From Peptococcaceae bacterium 1198_IL3148 (lineage in GTDB: Bacteria; Bacillota; Desulfotomaculia; Desulfotomaculales; Desulfohalotomaculaceae), in assembly GCA_036763105.1 (NCBI GenBank), contig JBAIYS010000006.1, positions 100,546 through 164,545 on the forward strand: 64,000 nucleotides of DNA, in the 5' to 3' direction. Shown here piece by piece: positions 7,966-17,646 of this stretch. The notes below the pieces were generated by a model. The model saw nothing but the letters and a program-made list of their open reading frames with translations, was not told the DNA's origin and made no database searches. How positions within the stretch are numbered: the stretch's first letter is position 1; each line of letters begins with the position of its first letter. The position numbers and the translations under genes are program-made.

Positions 7966-9042
7966 TCAATCAAATAACTTAGCGCTATAGATACCGGCAG
8001 CGCCAGCAGCCAGGAAAAACTCCCGATCCTGTTCCACCGTTCGACCCATGGTGGTTACTTTAATGCCGGCGTCACTCAATGCTTGCAGCGCTGAATCAGC
8101 ATCAACCTGTACAATTTGATGTTTATTGCTAATACCACTGTCCCGCAACTGATTAGCCACCAATTGATTTTTAGACTGTTCCATCAAGGGAATGGTTACG
8201 GTACACTGGGCCAAAGCCACGTCACCTAGAGCTGTCCTGGTATGATGACTTAAACCCCGATGGCGCTCCCGGGGGTCGGCAAAACTAATTCTCGGTACCG
8301 CCACCGCTCGACCTTTCAGTGTATGCACAGCGTTAACCACCTGCCCCTGTTCCAATCCAGTGTAGCCATATTTGGAACCTGTGCCAACAATGCCAGGACC
8401 CATGGCCACCACTGCTATATCAGCTTTAGCCACCGCCCGGGCCGCTATCAGGCCACTATAAATATTTACCGCCTCATAGTCGCCCCCAAAGGCATGACCA
8501 CAGGTGATGGTGCTGTGGATCATGTTTTTTCCCTTTAATAGCTTGACCATTCTGCTAAAGGCCATCGGCAGGGCCGCTCCATCGGTCATCACATAGGCAA
8601 CCTTTAGTTTGCCATAACTCTGTCGGTGAATGGCGGCAGCCACCGCCGGCAACATACTGTGCAACGTAGCCACCACCACCGGCATACCGGCCAGTGATGT
8701 GGTCCGGCCCATGATGTCTGCGTAGGGACTGTCATCTTCTTCAACAGACAACACCTTGACCTGACTAGGGGTATAGCGCAGTTTCATAATATGACCAGCT
8801 TCGGCTGGATCAACACTGTGGTTATTTATGTTAGCAATGACAAAATGGTTGCCGCCGGTACCTAATTTTTTATGGACAGCGGTGGTGTTTAAAATCACCT
8901 GATCACCAACCTGTACCGACCCGGTTAACTGCGTGTAATTTACCGCCCTTTGCTCAAGTCCCTCCACTGCAACCATTAGGTCAACCACATCAGCGTGCTG
9001 GGTTAGTATTTTCGTTACCCTGCCCTGCCTGATACGAATCAA
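7966..9042 (-). CDS. DUF3866 family protein
   Basis: A conserved Gram-positive protein of unknown biochemical role. The 358 residues have an N-terminal beta-rich part (VEGLEQRAVNYTQLTGSVQV), an acidic linker around EEDDSPYADIMGRTTSL and a Rossmann-like core rich in glycine (VAMGPGIVGTGSKYGYTGLE). TTG at 9042 is preferred as the start because GGAG lies eight bases upstream; the frame could be read from a GTG at 9051, but that codon overlaps the ribosome site. It follows the M20 peptidase gene with an 8-17 base gap, so the two are probably cotranscribed. Confidence 0.85.
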   Translation of the reverse strand: MIRIRQGRVTKILTQHADVVDLMVAVEGLEQRAVNYTQLTGSVQVGDQVILNTTAVHKKLGTGGNHFVIANINNHSVDPAEAGHIMKLRYTPSQVKVLSVEEDDSPYADIMGRTTSLAGMPVVVATLHSMLPAVAAAIHRQSYGKLKVAYVMTDGAALPMAFSRMVKLLKGKNMIHSTITCGHAFGGDYEAVNIYSGLIAARAVAKADIAVVAMGPGIVGTGSKYGYTGLEQGQVVNAVHTLKGRAVAVPRISFADPRERHRGLSHHTRTALGDVALAQCTVTIPLMEQSKNQLVANQLRDSGISNKHQIVQVDADSALQALSDAGIKVTTMGRTVEQDREFFLAAGAAGIYSAKLFD

Positions 9043-9059
9043 TAATATCACTCCAATAT

Positions 9060-10175
9060 TTACTTGTTGGTTTCTTTAACTATCTCCACCACAAATTTCG
9101 CCACCTGACACATATCCGCTATTTTAATATTTTCATCGGTGGTATGCACTTTGTTCATGCCAATGGCGATATTAGCACAGCAAATACCGCGACCATTAAA
9201 GACGTTGGCATCACTGCCACCGCCGGTACTACCCAACACCGGTTGCAAACCAAGATTTTTCGCAGCAGCAACAGCGTGTTGTACAACTTGGTCCCCTTGG
9301 CTTAGGTTAATGACATCATATTCCTTTTCCACGTCAATGATTATTTCAGCCTTGGCTGCATCGGCCTCCTGTTGTAGCAAATCACACATGTGTTTAGTTT
9401 GGGCAGCTAATTTTTCAGGATTGAGACTACGGGCTTCGCCAGAAATATATACATTGTCCGGCACTATGTTGGTGGCTTTGCCCCCTTGGATAATGCCAAT
9501 GTTGGCAGTGGTCTCTTCATCTATTCTGCCCAGGTTCATTTTGGCAAGGGCTTTGGCCGCCACTTGAATGGCACTAATCCCTTTCTCCGGAGACATTCCG
9601 GCATGGGCAGCTTTTCCCTTGATGGTGGCACTGATGGCATTTGATGTCGGTGCAGTTATAATCAGTTTTCCCGGGGCACCATCACTATCCAGTACATAAC
9701 CCATTTTAGACTTCACCTTGCTATAGTCCAATGCCTTAGCACCTCTGAGACCGCCTTCCTCCCAAATTGTAAAGATTACTTCCAGGCCACCATGTCTAAC
9801 GTTGTTTTCTTTAATGCACCTAACGGCCTCCAGTATTACCGCAACTCCAGCTTTGTCATCTCCTCCCAGCACGGTGTCTCCTGCAGAGGATATCACCCCG
9901 TCATTGATTACAGGTTTAACACCTATCCCCGGTTCCACCGTGTCCATGTGGGCACTTAACATTAACATCAGACCGGCTCCGTCCCCGGGTAGGGTGGCGA
10001 TGATGTTACCGGCCGTTGCCCCCACCTGACCACCGGCATTATCTTCGTAAACTTCGAATCCTAAATCAGTTAACTTTTGCTTAAGCACATCGGCAATTGC
10101 TCTTTCCTGGCCTGACGGGCTATCAATCTGTATCAATTCTAGGAATTCTTCCACCAACCGCTCGCGGTTAACCAT
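9060..10175 (-). CDS. M20/M42-family metallopeptidase (PepT-like)
   Basis: A zinc aminopeptidase/tripeptidase-like enzyme, probably cytoplasmic. Metal-binding residues are visible: H76 and D78 (SAHMDTVEPG), D106 (LGGDDKAG), E139-E140 (IWEEGG) and the C-terminal histidine in NKVHTTDE. A lid/dimerisation domain occupies about residues 180-290. The length (371) fits peptidase T-like proteins. AGGTGAT precedes the ATG. The exact peptide substrate cannot be read from the sequence. Confidence 0.88.
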   Translation of the reverse strand: MVNRERLVEEFLELIQIDSPSGQERAIADVLKQKLTDLGFEVYEDNAGGQVGATAGNIIATLPGDGAGLMLMLSAHMDTVEPGIGVKPVINDGVISSAGDTVLGGDDKAGVAVILEAVRCIKENNVRHGGLEVIFTIWEEGGLRGAKALDYSKVKSKMGYVLDSDGAPGKLIITAPTSNAISATIKGKAAHAGMSPEKGISAIQVAAKALAKMNLGRIDEETTANIGIIQGGKATNIVPDNVYISGEARSLNPEKLAAQTKHMCDLLQQEADAAKAEIIIDVEKEYDVINLSQGDQVVQHAVAAAKNLGLQPVLGSTGGGSDANVFNGRGICCANIAIGMNKVHTTDENIKIADMCQVAKFVVEIVKETNK

Positions 10176-10258
10176 CTAAATCACCTCATTTAATAATCAA
10201 ACTCCACAGAAAAATGTTAGCACTTATTTATAATTGTGTCCACATTTTGCTAGACATA

Positions 10259-10293
10259 ACAATACGGGGGCGATAAATCACCCCCGCATTGTT
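10259..10293 (-). terminator. terminator after the 2-oxoacid oxidoreductase operon
   Basis: CAATGCGGGGGTG and CGCCCCCGTATTG pair (with one G-T) around a six-base loop, immediately downstream of the last kor gene on the minus strand. The following T content is modest. Confidence 0.65.
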
Positions 10294-10300
10294 ACTATTT

Positions 10301-10849
10301 TTAAACTGTATACTCCGTTGCCAATTTAGCCCCCCGCTCCAACGCCTCGCGGTTTGCCGGAATTAGATTATGTCTTCTGGGCGGCAGCACTTTTTTCAAG
10401 GATTCAACCACCGAGTCGATGGTCACTATACCAGTTAATTGAATTAACGCCCCTAAAATCACGTTGTTCGCCACTTTAAGGTTGCCAATTTCTTCAGCAA
10501 TTTTATTGGCAGGAATTTTCATTACTAAAACATCTTGGCGTTTGACATCAAAATCCACCAGCGATGAGTTAATTAAAATTCTGCCATTGGACACCACCTG
10601 GTTTTCAAACTTTTCTAAAGAAGGTCGGTTCATTACAATTAATGTGGATGGTTCCGTTACCAGTGGTGAACTAATGGGCTGGTCAGATATGGTAACTGCA
10701 CAGTTTGCTGTACCGCCACGCATTTCCGGACCATAGGATGGATACCAGGCCACATGCTTATCTTCGGTCATACCGGCTTGGGCCAGAAGTTGGCCGGTGG
10801 ATAAAACCCCCTGTCCACCAAAACCCGCTATTAATACTTCTTCTAACAT
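10301..10849 (-). CDS. 2-oxoacid:ferredoxin oxidoreductase, gamma subunit
   Basis: The gamma subunit of a four-subunit 2-oxoacid oxidoreductase. It has the family start EVLIAGFGGQGVLSTGQLLA and YPSYGPEMRGGTANCAVTIS, over 182 residues. It directly follows the beta subunit gene (stop and start adjacent) and closes the operon. The set could be KorC or VorC; the substrate (2-oxoglutarate or branched-chain 2-oxoacid) is not decided by sequence inspection. Confidence 0.92.
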   Translation of the reverse strand: MLEEVLIAGFGGQGVLSTGQLLAQAGMTEDKHVAWYPSYGPEMRGGTANCAVTISDQPISSPLVTEPSTLIVMNRPSLEKFENQVVSNGRILINSSLVDFDVKRQDVLVMKIPANKIAEEIGNLKVANNVILGALIQLTGIVTIDSVVESLKKVLPPRRHNLIPANREALERGAKLATEYTV

Positions 10850-11599
10850 TTAATCCACCTCCGCTGGTGATTTAAATACACCCAGTGGATAGTAAGGAAT
10901 CATATTTTCTTCCAACCACTTCAGTGCTTCATTGGGGCTTAGTCCCCAGTTAGTTGGGCAAGAGGATAACACTTCCACAATGGCAAATCCCAAACCATTA
11001 ATTTGGGCCATAAAGGCCTCTTTGATGGCCTTTTTAGCTTTGTTTACATGGATGGCATTGTGTACTGACACCCGGGCCACATATACAGCACCATCCATTG
11101 TGGCCAGCAGTTCGGACATTCTAATGGGAAACCCGTTTAGCTCTTGGTTACGTCCCTGGGGTGTGGTGGTGGTTTTTTGACCCAGCAGTGTGGTGGGGGC
11201 CATTTGCCCCCCGGTCATGCCATATACTGCATTGTTGACAAAGATGGTGGTGAATTTTTCCGACCTGGCGGCCGCATGCACTATCTCAGCGGTTCCAATG
11301 GAAGCCAGATCTCCGTCACCTTGATAGGTAAACACAATTCGGTCTGGCAACGAACGTTTTATGCCCGTTGCCACCGCTGGCGCCCGACCATGGGCGGCCT
11401 CAAACATATCCAGATTAAAATAGTCATAGGCAAAGACAGCACAACCAACCGGAGCCACACCAACAGTATTGTCAGCAATACCCAGCTCATCAATCACTTC
11501 TGCCACCAAGCGGTGAATAATGCCGTGGGTGCATCCCGGACAGTAGTGAAATGGCTTGTCAGTAAGCACTGATGTTTTTTTAAATACTTCTTTAATCAT
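10850..11599 (-). CDS. 2-oxoacid:ferredoxin oxidoreductase, beta subunit (thiamine diphosphate binding)
   Basis: This subunit binds thiamine diphosphate, seen in the motif [17 protein letters not shown] followed by FVNN. The N-terminal HYCPGCTHG supplies cysteines near the cofactor. It has 249 residues, normal for Kor/Vor beta subunits. Its start overlaps the alpha stop by one base, so translation is coupled. The enzyme oxidatively decarboxylates a 2-oxoacid to an acyl-CoA and reduces ferredoxin, or runs in reverse in anaerobes. Confidence 0.93.
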   Translation of the reverse strand: MIKEVFKKTSVLTDKPFHYCPGCTHGIIHRLVAEVIDELGIADNTVGVAPVGCAVFAYDYFNLDMFEAAHGRAPAVATGIKRSLPDRIVFTYQGDGDLASIGTAEIVHAAARSEKFTTIFVNNAVYGMTGGQMAPTTLLGQKTTTTPQGRNQELNGFPIRMSELLATMDGAVYVARVSVHNAIHVNKAKKAIKEAFMAQINGLGFAIVEVLSSCPTNWGLSPNEALKWLEENMIPYYPLGVFKSPAEVD

Positions 11600-12663
11600 T
11601 ACTGTTGATCACCTCCAGCCAGTTTTTCTATTTCTGTTAATACATCGGTCACCGTTGGCACCATACCTCCGGTGCGACCATAAAAATGCACCGGACATGC
11701 TCCATTTACAGCCAAACGGACATCCTCAACCATTTGACCCATACTCATCTCCACCGTTAAAAATTCTTTGGCTGTGATTGCTGCCTGGGCCATTACCTCT
11801 GTGGGGAAAGGCCATAAAGTAATGGGCCGAATTAAACCGGCCTTTATCCCATTGGCCCTGGCCTTTTCCACCGCTGCTTTACAAATCCGAGCGGCAGTTC
11901 CGTAGGCCACTAAAACTATTTCCGCCTCAGCCAGTTGGTACTCCTCCCAAAGCTTTTCTTTGGCAGCGATCTCCGCATACTTGGCAAATAGTTTTTGATT
12001 TAACTCCTCACAGACTTCGGGAACTATGTATAATGAATTAATGATGTTGCGCTCACTCCGTCCCCTTAGGCCGGTGGCAGCCCAAGGTTTTGGCAGTTGT
12101 TCTACTTCCTTCATTTCGCCAAGTTCGACCGGTTCCATCATTTGCCCTAAAACACCGTCACCCAGTACCATTACTTGGGTTCGGTATTGATCCGCCAAAT
12201 CAAAGGCTTTGGCCATCATGTCAATGATTTCCTGCACCGACGCCGGTGCCAACGTGATTAATTTATAATCCCCATGACCACCACCTTTGGTGGCTTGAAA
12301 GTAATCGCTTTGGGATGGCGCAATGTTACCCAAACCAGGGCCACCGCGCATCACATTGACGATAACACAGGGTAATTCCGCCCCTGCCATGTAGGATATG
12401 CCCTCTTGCATTAAAGAAAGACCAGGACTAGAGCTGGAAGTCATTACCCTTACCCCGCTGCCGGCGGCACCATACACCATATTGATTGAAGAAACTTCGC
12501 TTTCCGCCTGTAAGAATACCCCTCCCACCTCTGGCATCCGTTTAGCCAAGTAGTGGGGTAGTTCGCTTTGGGGAGTAATGGGATAGCCAAAAAAATGGCG
12601 ACAGCCAGCTCTGATTGCACCTTCGCCTATGGCTTCATTTCCTTTCATTAGTACCTTACTCAT
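11599..12663 (-). CDS. 2-oxoacid:ferredoxin oxidoreductase, alpha subunit
   Basis: The pyrimidine-binding alpha subunit, 354 residues. The start [20 protein letters not shown] and the segment [14 protein letters not shown] are family signatures; [18 protein letters not shown] and [20 protein letters not shown] follow. It overlaps the ferredoxin gene by the four bases ATGA. By overall pattern it is closest to subunits often called VorB or KorA. Confidence 0.93.
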   Translation of the reverse strand: MSKVLMKGNEAIGEGAIRAGCRHFFGYPITPQSELPHYLAKRMPEVGGVFLQAESEVSSINMVYGAAGSGVRVMTSSSSPGLSLMQEGISYMAGAELPCVIVNVMRGGPGLGNIAPSQSDYFQATKGGGHGDYKLITLAPASVQEIIDMMAKAFDLADQYRTQVMVLGDGVLGQMMEPVELGEMKEVEQLPKPWAATGLRGRSERNIINSLYIVPEVCEELNQKLFAKYAEIAAKEKLWEEYQLAEAEIVLVAYGTAARICKAAVEKARANGIKAGLIRPITLWPFPTEVMAQAAITAKEFLTVEMSMGQMVEDVRLAVNGACPVHFYGRTGGMVPTVTDVLTEIEKLAGGDQQ

Positions 12664-12878
12664 GCCTCCGCCACCTCCCTAACCACTGTGATTACAACAT
12701 CAGGACACATTCTGGCACACATGGCACAACCCTTACATTTTTCTTGCTCAGTCACTGTGGCGGGGTGAAAGCCCATGGCATTAATATGTTCAGCCAAGAC
12801 AATAATATCTTCCGGACAGGCAGCAATGCACAATTCACAACCCTTGCAGCGCTCTTCACGAAATATAACTCGGGCCAA
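12660..12878 (-). CDS. 2-oxoacid:ferredoxin oxidoreductase, delta (2[4Fe-4S] ferredoxin) subunit
   Basis: A 72-residue ferredoxin with two CxxCxxCxxxCP motifs (CKGCELCIAACP and CKGCAMCARMCP), which pass electrons from the oxidoreductase to free ferredoxin. It is the first of the four kor/vor genes and overlaps the alpha gene. The whole set is downstream of the P-loop ATPase gene in the same direction. Confidence 0.93.
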   Translation of the reverse strand: MARVIFREERCKGCELCIAACPEDIIVLAEHINAMGFHPATVTEQEKCKGCAMCARMCPDVVITVVREVAEA

Positions 12879-12917
12879 TGCTCGTCTCCTCCTTTATGCT
12901 TAGTTAGTTATAAAAAT

Positions 12918-13643
12918 TTATTGCATTTCTTCTTTTTTCCATGGTGGTAACATGTAAAATTCTAACGGCAATATTGGTGTAGATAACCCATACTCTAACA
13001 GCTGCGGCGCCAATTCTTTTTTAACGGCGGTGAAGGCAATGGGAAGCTCTAAAATAGCTGACACTTCTCGCACTAATTTATCTCCAGCCATAACCAAGTC
13101 ACAATCTGTTTCTGGACCTAGGTTGGTATTATTCACCAATGCGGTGGCTTTAAGGCGGGAGGTGGTTTCAATGGTCTTTAACATCGTTAGGATGTCATCT
13201 AATGTTGCCGTTAAAGGGCGGCAGGTATTGATGACAAAATATAAATTAATCCTCTCGGCAGGCAATAACGGCTTAAATCTACCTAACGCAATGGCGCCCA
13301 CATCATCGCCACCCACATCACAGACACAAAAACCATTCTCAACCTGCAATGCCCCTTTGATGGCAGGAGAAAGGGCCGGGACATCGGCATTTGCCAAGTG
13401 GGGCGGTGGACAAACAACGTCCAGCCCTTTATCAATTAAGCACTCCTTGGCCAACCTAGTACGAAAATATGGATTGATAATATCCAAGTCAACTAGACTT
13501 ACTTTTTTTCCCCTTTGAACCAAGCCTTCAGCAAAATTTATCGCTATTTCTGTTTTCCCGCTGCCCAAATTGCCAGTAAATATTGTCACCGGGCGACTAT
13601 TAAAATTCAATCTAACACCTTCCCTCGGCAATCTGACATCCAT
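12918..13643 (-). CDS. P-loop NTPase of the CobQ/MinD-like class, function unknown
   Basis: A cytoplasmic P-loop protein with Walker A FTGNLGSGKTEIAINFA and a deviant-Walker-like acidic segment (VSLVDLDIINPYFRT). Later motifs VCDVGGDD and TALVNNTNLG fit the SIMIBI class. The frame is open up to 13742, but that region is the terminator of the preceding gene, so the ATG at 13643 (241 residues) is preferred; it lacks a good ribosome site, and the start remains uncertain. It is next to the oxidoreductase operon, and proteins of this type often accompany iron-sulfur or ferredoxin enzymes; a maturation role is only a guess. Confidence 0.75.
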   Translation of the reverse strand: MDVRLPREGVRLNFNSRPVTIFTGNLGSGKTEIAINFAEGLVQRGKKVSLVDLDIINPYFRTRLAKECLIDKGLDVVCPPPHLANADVPALSPAIKGALQVENGFCVCDVGGDDVGAIALGRFKPLLPAERINLYFVINTCRPLTATLDDILTMLKTIETTSRLKATALVNNTNLGPETDCDLVMAGDKLVREVSAILELPIAFTAVKKELAPQLLEYGLSTPILPLEFYMLPPWKKEEMQ

Positions 13644-13703
13644 TATTGTTTGAGTAATCAGTTCTTCGACACTTTTCAGAAAATACCTGCTAATTATTTC
13701 TAA

Positions 13704-13742
13704 CAAAAAATGACCAAATACCGACAGTTGGTATTTGGTCAT
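13704..13742 (-). terminator. terminator after the MraY-like gene
   Basis: A perfect 13-base-pair stem (ATGACCAAATACC with GGTATTTGGTCAT) with a seven-base loop, followed on the minus strand by a run of six Ts. It overlaps the stop codon of the gene it follows and the 5' end of the next open frame, which argues for a later start of that frame. Confidence 0.88.
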
Positions 13743-14614
13743 TAATCTCTGCCTAATTTATCTAAATAGTTTAAAAGACGGTTACCAGCTATTACCTTGG
13801 TTAGCGAGTACTTTTCAGTAAAGATATGAAACGCTATTAGAAATATCAGGTAACAAATTTTAGCAACATCGCTAAAGCACCATGCTGCTGCTGTACCAAT
13901 GGCTATCCCTAAAGCATTTGAGCCGGTGTCACCCATCATGGTCTGGGCTTTTAAGTCCCAAGAAATGTATCTTAACACACTGCCCAACAACAACGCTAAC
14001 GGCATTAGATTGGTGTTTTTCCAACCAATAAATATAATAATACCGGCCAGTAGTATAAAGCCTTTACAGGCTCTGCCCGGTCGCAAATCTAACAGATTAA
14101 CGGCATTTATTGACAGAGCTATAATCAAGGTGTCAGCCACAATTAAAGCAATTACTCGCCATTCAAAGGTGGCGGATATATGGCCCGTCAAAGCAATGAG
14201 AAAGGCCAACAATCCTCCAGCCAACGCCTTTAATGCCCCAGTGGTCAGTTGACCCTTTAGCAATGCTTTAAAATGGCCTTTTAAACCGCTGGCCGCCCTA
14301 GAACCCAGCGCATCATCCACCAGTCCCAAAAAGGTAATGACCGATATTGCCAACATAAAAAGCAAACCATTATTGCCCAGCAAATTCAACATTAGTTGAC
14401 TTAGCGTGCAAGCAACCAATGCGGTAATTAAAAAAATAAAACCCACACCCACTGGAATTGGGTCACCTTTATAATTGGGTCTGACAAAACCAGATTCCCG
14501 AACCATTTCCACAATGGGTGGCATAATAACCATTGTGATAATAAAACCAATGATGATATTTAATAGTAATAGAAAAGGAAAGCTTACAGTGGCTACTGAA
14601 AGCAACAAAAACAC
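13742..14614 (-). CDS. MraY-like glycosyl-phosphoryl transferase (GT family 4)
   Basis: A polytopic membrane enzyme of the UDP-sugar:polyprenyl-phosphate transferase family. The Asp-Asp magnesium motif is D100-D101 (FLGLVDDALGSRAASG), followed by NAVNLLDLRPGRACKG and the loop MMGDTGSNALG. At 290 residues it is shorter than MraY (about 320). It sits in an operon with steA, steB and a GT2 enzyme. The sugar donor cannot be told. It may load a sugar on undecaprenyl phosphate for an envelope polymer. Confidence 0.82.
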   Translation of the reverse strand: MFLLLSVATVSFPFLLLLNIIIGFIITMVIMPPIVEMVRESGFVRPNYKGDPIPVGVGFIFLITALVACTLSQLMLNLLGNNGLLFMLAISVITFLGLVDDALGSRAASGLKGHFKALLKGQLTTGALKALAGGLLAFLIALTGHISATFEWRVIALIVADTLIIALSINAVNLLDLRPGRACKGFILLAGIIIFIGWKNTNLMPLALLLGSVLRYISWDLKAQTMMGDTGSNALGIAIGTAAAWCFSDVAKICYLIFLIAFHIFTEKYSLTKVIAGNRLLNYLDKLGRD

Positions 14615-14639
14615 CTCGGTTTTAGCTTAATCTTTATTT

Positions 14640-15323
14640 TTACCTGTTTAAAAAACAAACAAACAATTCTTTAGCCACATGGACAAATTGTTTGCCACGG
14701 TGCTTAAAACCAGCAATATCTCTGCCAGTTTCTGCATGGGTCATTTGAACAGGCACTTCCTTTATGCGATAACCCAACCTGGCAACTTTGATGGTTAATG
14801 AAACCTCTACCCCATACCCCGAAGCAAAGGGTAAAATGTCTTTAACCACAGCTTTTGTCATAGCCCTTTGTCCCGATAAAGGTGCTTCCACCTCTAACCC
14901 GGTGAAATATTTTATGCCAGCTTTGGCCAAACCCTTTACCAGACCAAAGCCTCCCTTTTTTTGGGCTTTGGGAAACTTAGCTATGGTCATATCCGCTTCA
15001 TCTTGTAATAGCGGTGACAATAACGCTCCGCCATAACTGGCGGTGCTACCTAAATCACCATCAAGCAATAACAAAATGTCGCCCGTTGCTTCCTTTACGC
15101 CGCGATTTAAGGCGCCACCTTTACCGCTGTTTTTCTCCAATTTGATTACCTTTGCGCCTGCTTTTTCCGCCAATATTGCTGTATCATCAACCGAGGCATC
15201 ATCAATCACCAGCACTTCGGTAACTTGAGAAATTGCCATGGTTGCTTGGACAGTTTGATAAATGTGTTCTGACTCATTATATGCCGGTATAATTACTGAC
15301 ACCGTGGGTTGGGTAGTGATCAT
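14640..15323 (-). CDS. family 2 glycosyltransferase
   Basis: A GT-A fold enzyme of 227 residues without clear membrane helices. VSVIIPAYNESEHI is the nucleotide-binding start, LVIDDASVDDTAILAE follows, and LLLLDGDLGS contains the DxD-type metal site. It resembles dolichyl- or polyprenyl-phosphate mannosyl/glucosyl transferases. The ATG is preceded by GGAGG in the tail of steB, so translation follows that gene closely. Confidence 0.86.
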   Translation of the reverse strand: MITTQPTVSVIIPAYNESEHIYQTVQATMAISQVTEVLVIDDASVDDTAILAEKAGAKVIKLEKNSGKGGALNRGVKEATGDILLLLDGDLGSTASYGGALLSPLLQDEADMTIAKFPKAQKKGGFGLVKGLAKAGIKYFTGLEVEAPLSGQRAMTKAVVKDILPFASGYGVEVSLTIKVARLGYRIKEVPVQMTHAETGRDIAGFKHRGKQFVHVAKELFVCFLNR

Positions 15324-16208
15324 TTATTGCGTTCCTCCTGCCACCGCCTCCATGGATGGTAACAACCGCTGGGCAGTGGATTTAACACCGTAATTACCTG
15401 GTTTTCCTGTCATGGCATATACTAAAGCCACTTGACCGGGGGCAGTTTCAATATTGTCCACCGTACTGATGCTAAATTTTTGATAATCTTTCATGTAGGA
15501 GAAGGCCACATTGGTCTCTTCTACGCCATAAACCGGCACTTGTTTTTCTAAGAAATAATTAATTAATGTGCCGTCCAACAACTTAGTATTAATTAAAGAT
15601 TTATCTGGGCTACCACCGATTATTATCACCGCATTTAACGGCACGCCATATTCGCCAACGCTTTTAATCATTTCCGCTTGGGCCAAAGTATTGATCACCG
15701 CTTGTTTTTCTCCCGTTAGAATCCCTTCGGCCATGGCAGTTACTAATTGTTTGATTATCTCATCATCACTGCCTGCTAACCCTAAGTTGGTAGCAACCTC
15801 ATCCTTCTTAGCACCTAGATTGAGGCCATTTAGCACCGTGGTGGTGGATGATACTTTAGCACCGGCGGTCTCCAAAGTGTTTAACAATTCATCTCGCATA
15901 CCGTAATTATTGGTTTCTATAATGGCAATATTTTGGCCGGTAAGTCTTTCAGAAATTAACGCCGGTAGTATTTGCTTTTCAAACTGATTTTGAACGGTTC
16001 TATCAACCTCAAGTTCATTAAGTTTAGCTTGTACACTTTTATTTTCCATGCGCATTTCATCCAATTGAGTTTCCAAACGATCAGTTAATTCCTTTTGTTG
16101 CTGAACTATGGCATCGTTTCCCAAAAGGGCGCTACCAGTGATTATCCCAATTCCTAAAGCCAGAAACACCGCTACCAAAGTAACGATGTGATAGCGGAAG
16201 TCCATCAT
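15324..16208 (-). CDS. SteB/MctB-like membrane-anchored protein
   Basis: A 294-residue protein with one N-terminal membrane segment (YHIVTLVAVFLALGIGIITG), a coiled-coil stretch (about residues 33-75) and an extracellular alpha/beta domain. The family is annotated as copper transporter MctB in mycobacteria and as SteB in Corynebacterium, where it pairs with SteA at the division site. Its position 12 bases after a SteA-like gene supports the SteB reading. No copper-binding motif is visible. Confidence 0.8.
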   Translation of the reverse strand: MMDFRYHIVTLVAVFLALGIGIITGSALLGNDAIVQQQKELTDRLETQLDEMRMENKSVQAKLNELEVDRTVQNQFEKQILPALISERLTGQNIAIIETNNYGMRDELLNTLETAGAKVSSTTTVLNGLNLGAKKDEVATNLGLAGSDDEIIKQLVTAMAEGILTGEKQAVINTLAQAEMIKSVGEYGVPLNAVIIIGGSPDKSLINTKLLDGTLINYFLEKQVPVYGVEETNVAFSYMKDYQKFSISTVDNIETAPGQVALVYAMTGKPGNYGVKSTAQRLLPSMEAVAGGTQ

Positions 16209-16220
16209 TATTTTTACCCC

Positions 16221-17342
16221 CTAAATTCCCAATAGGATCCTGAACTGAATAAATACTAATCTCAGCAATTCTCTAGTTGGTGGTGCTATAACCATTACCA
16301 CGGCCAGTGGAACCAGTGCTGCTAAAACAACTTGAGCCACATATTTGGCTTTCATGGGGCTTTTATATAATTCATTTACACCTTTGGCATCTACCAGTAT
16401 TGAACCAACTTTTAGACGCACTAAAAAGGTACTGGCCATCCCCTTTCGTCCCTTTTCAAGAAACTCCAACATATTGGAATGGGTGCCCACAGCAACAATT
16501 AAATCAGTCCCCTTTTCATAGGCCAATAACATAGCGATATCTTCACTGGTACCCCTTGCTGCAAACACCTTAGCCTGTAAACCAAGACTTTCAATCCGCT
16601 CCAGGCCTGGGGCACGACCGTCCGGATAACCATGAACGATAATTTCAGCACCGCATTTTAAAGTATCATCACTAATACTATCCATATCGCCAACAATAAT
16701 GTCTGGCCTATAGCCAAACTCAAGTAAGGCATCTGCGCCACCATCAACACCGATAAGAACAGGTTTTTCTTCATTTATATATGATTTAATGGCTGACAAA
16801 TCTTCCTTATAATTGTGACCCCGCACAACAATCAAGGTATGTCTTTTATAAAAGACGGTATTAACATCGGGCATTGTCAAATCTGAACATATAAGATCTA
16901 TTTCATTTTGTGCATAGTCTAAAGTATTTTGGACAAATTTAGCCAAAGTGGCATTAACGTTTTGCTTTGATTCCTCCATTTTATCCAAAATCAGTTGTTT
17001 ATTTAGCACTATTCCAGTGGCCACATGCTGACCGTCGACAAAAATATCATTATCCAGAATTTCTATCTTTTCACCTTCAGACAGAATTTCAAACAGTTCT
17101 TCCCCTGCTTCATCAATTAGCGGTATCCCAGCTTCAATTAAGGTTAACGGCCCTAAATTGGGATAATCATTGCTTAATGAAGGCACAACATTAATTACCG
17201 CCTTTACCTTAGCGCTAATTAATGATTGAGCGGCTACTTTATCAAAATCACGGTGGTTAATCACAGCAATATCCCCCGGTTGCAAACGCTTGGTCAAGTC
17301 CTTGGTTCTTTTGTCAATGCGAGCAATACCTTTTATTTGCAA
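16221..17342 (-). CDS. SteA-like protein (thiamin-pyrophosphokinase-like domain)
   Basis: A 373-residue protein related to the corynebacterial cytokinetic-ring protein SteA. The central segment GVDGGADALLEFGYRPDIIV plus GDMDSISDD is the TPK-like nucleotide-binding site, and the C-terminus has a hydrophobic segment (YVAQVVLAALVPLAVVMVIA) followed by a short tail. TTG at 17342 has GGTGG eight bases upstream. It opens the four-gene surface operon and has its own sigma-A promoter. Confidence 0.82.
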   Translation of the reverse strand: MQIKGIARIDKRTKDLTKRLQPGDIAVINHRDFDKVAAQSLISAKVKAVINVVPSLSNDYPNLGPLTLIEAGIPLIDEAGEELFEILSEGEKIEILDNDIFVDGQHVATGIVLNKQLILDKMEESKQNVNATLAKFVQNTLDYAQNEIDLICSDLTMPDVNTVFYKRHTLIVVRGHNYKEDLSAIKSYINEEKPVLIGVDGGADALLEFGYRPDIIVGDMDSISDDTLKCGAEIIVHGYPDGRAPGLERIESLGLQAKVFAARGTSEDIAMLLAYEKGTDLIVAVGTHSNMLEFLEKGRKGMASTFLVRLKVGSILVDAKGVNELYKSPMKAKYVAQVVLAALVPLAVVMVIAPPTRELLRLVFIQFRILLGI

Positions 17343-17417
17343 CGTTCACACCACCTTTTATGCAATATAGCTCACCATGGTCTCCGCAGTAACAATACTT
17401 TTTAGCAATCATTTAAC

Positions 17418-17446
17418 ATTGTACTTTTTTTAATAATACAAGTCAA
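17418..17446 (-). promoter_or_regulatory. sigma-A promoter of the steA operon
   Basis: On the minus strand TTGACT and TACAAT are separated by 17 bases, about 75 bases upstream of the steA start. The rest of the 17343-17646 gap is AT-rich, and I see no gene in it. Confidence 0.75.
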
Positions 17447-17646
17447 GGAAAGTTGGGAATATATGTAATATTTTACATTTTTATATTTTCTCATATGTTA
17501 TTCTGTTCGTCACTATCTGTTTTTAATATTGAAACTTTTGCAGAATATCCAAAATACTTCCTAACCCTTCTCTAGACGTTTGGGTAATTTTAACATGCCT
17601 AGACTCATAAATTAATTGCATAAGTAAAATTATTGGGGGTAAACAA

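Noticed and set aside
13644..13742. Longer start of the P-loop ATPase
   Set aside because: The region is a strong terminator hairpin of the preceding gene.
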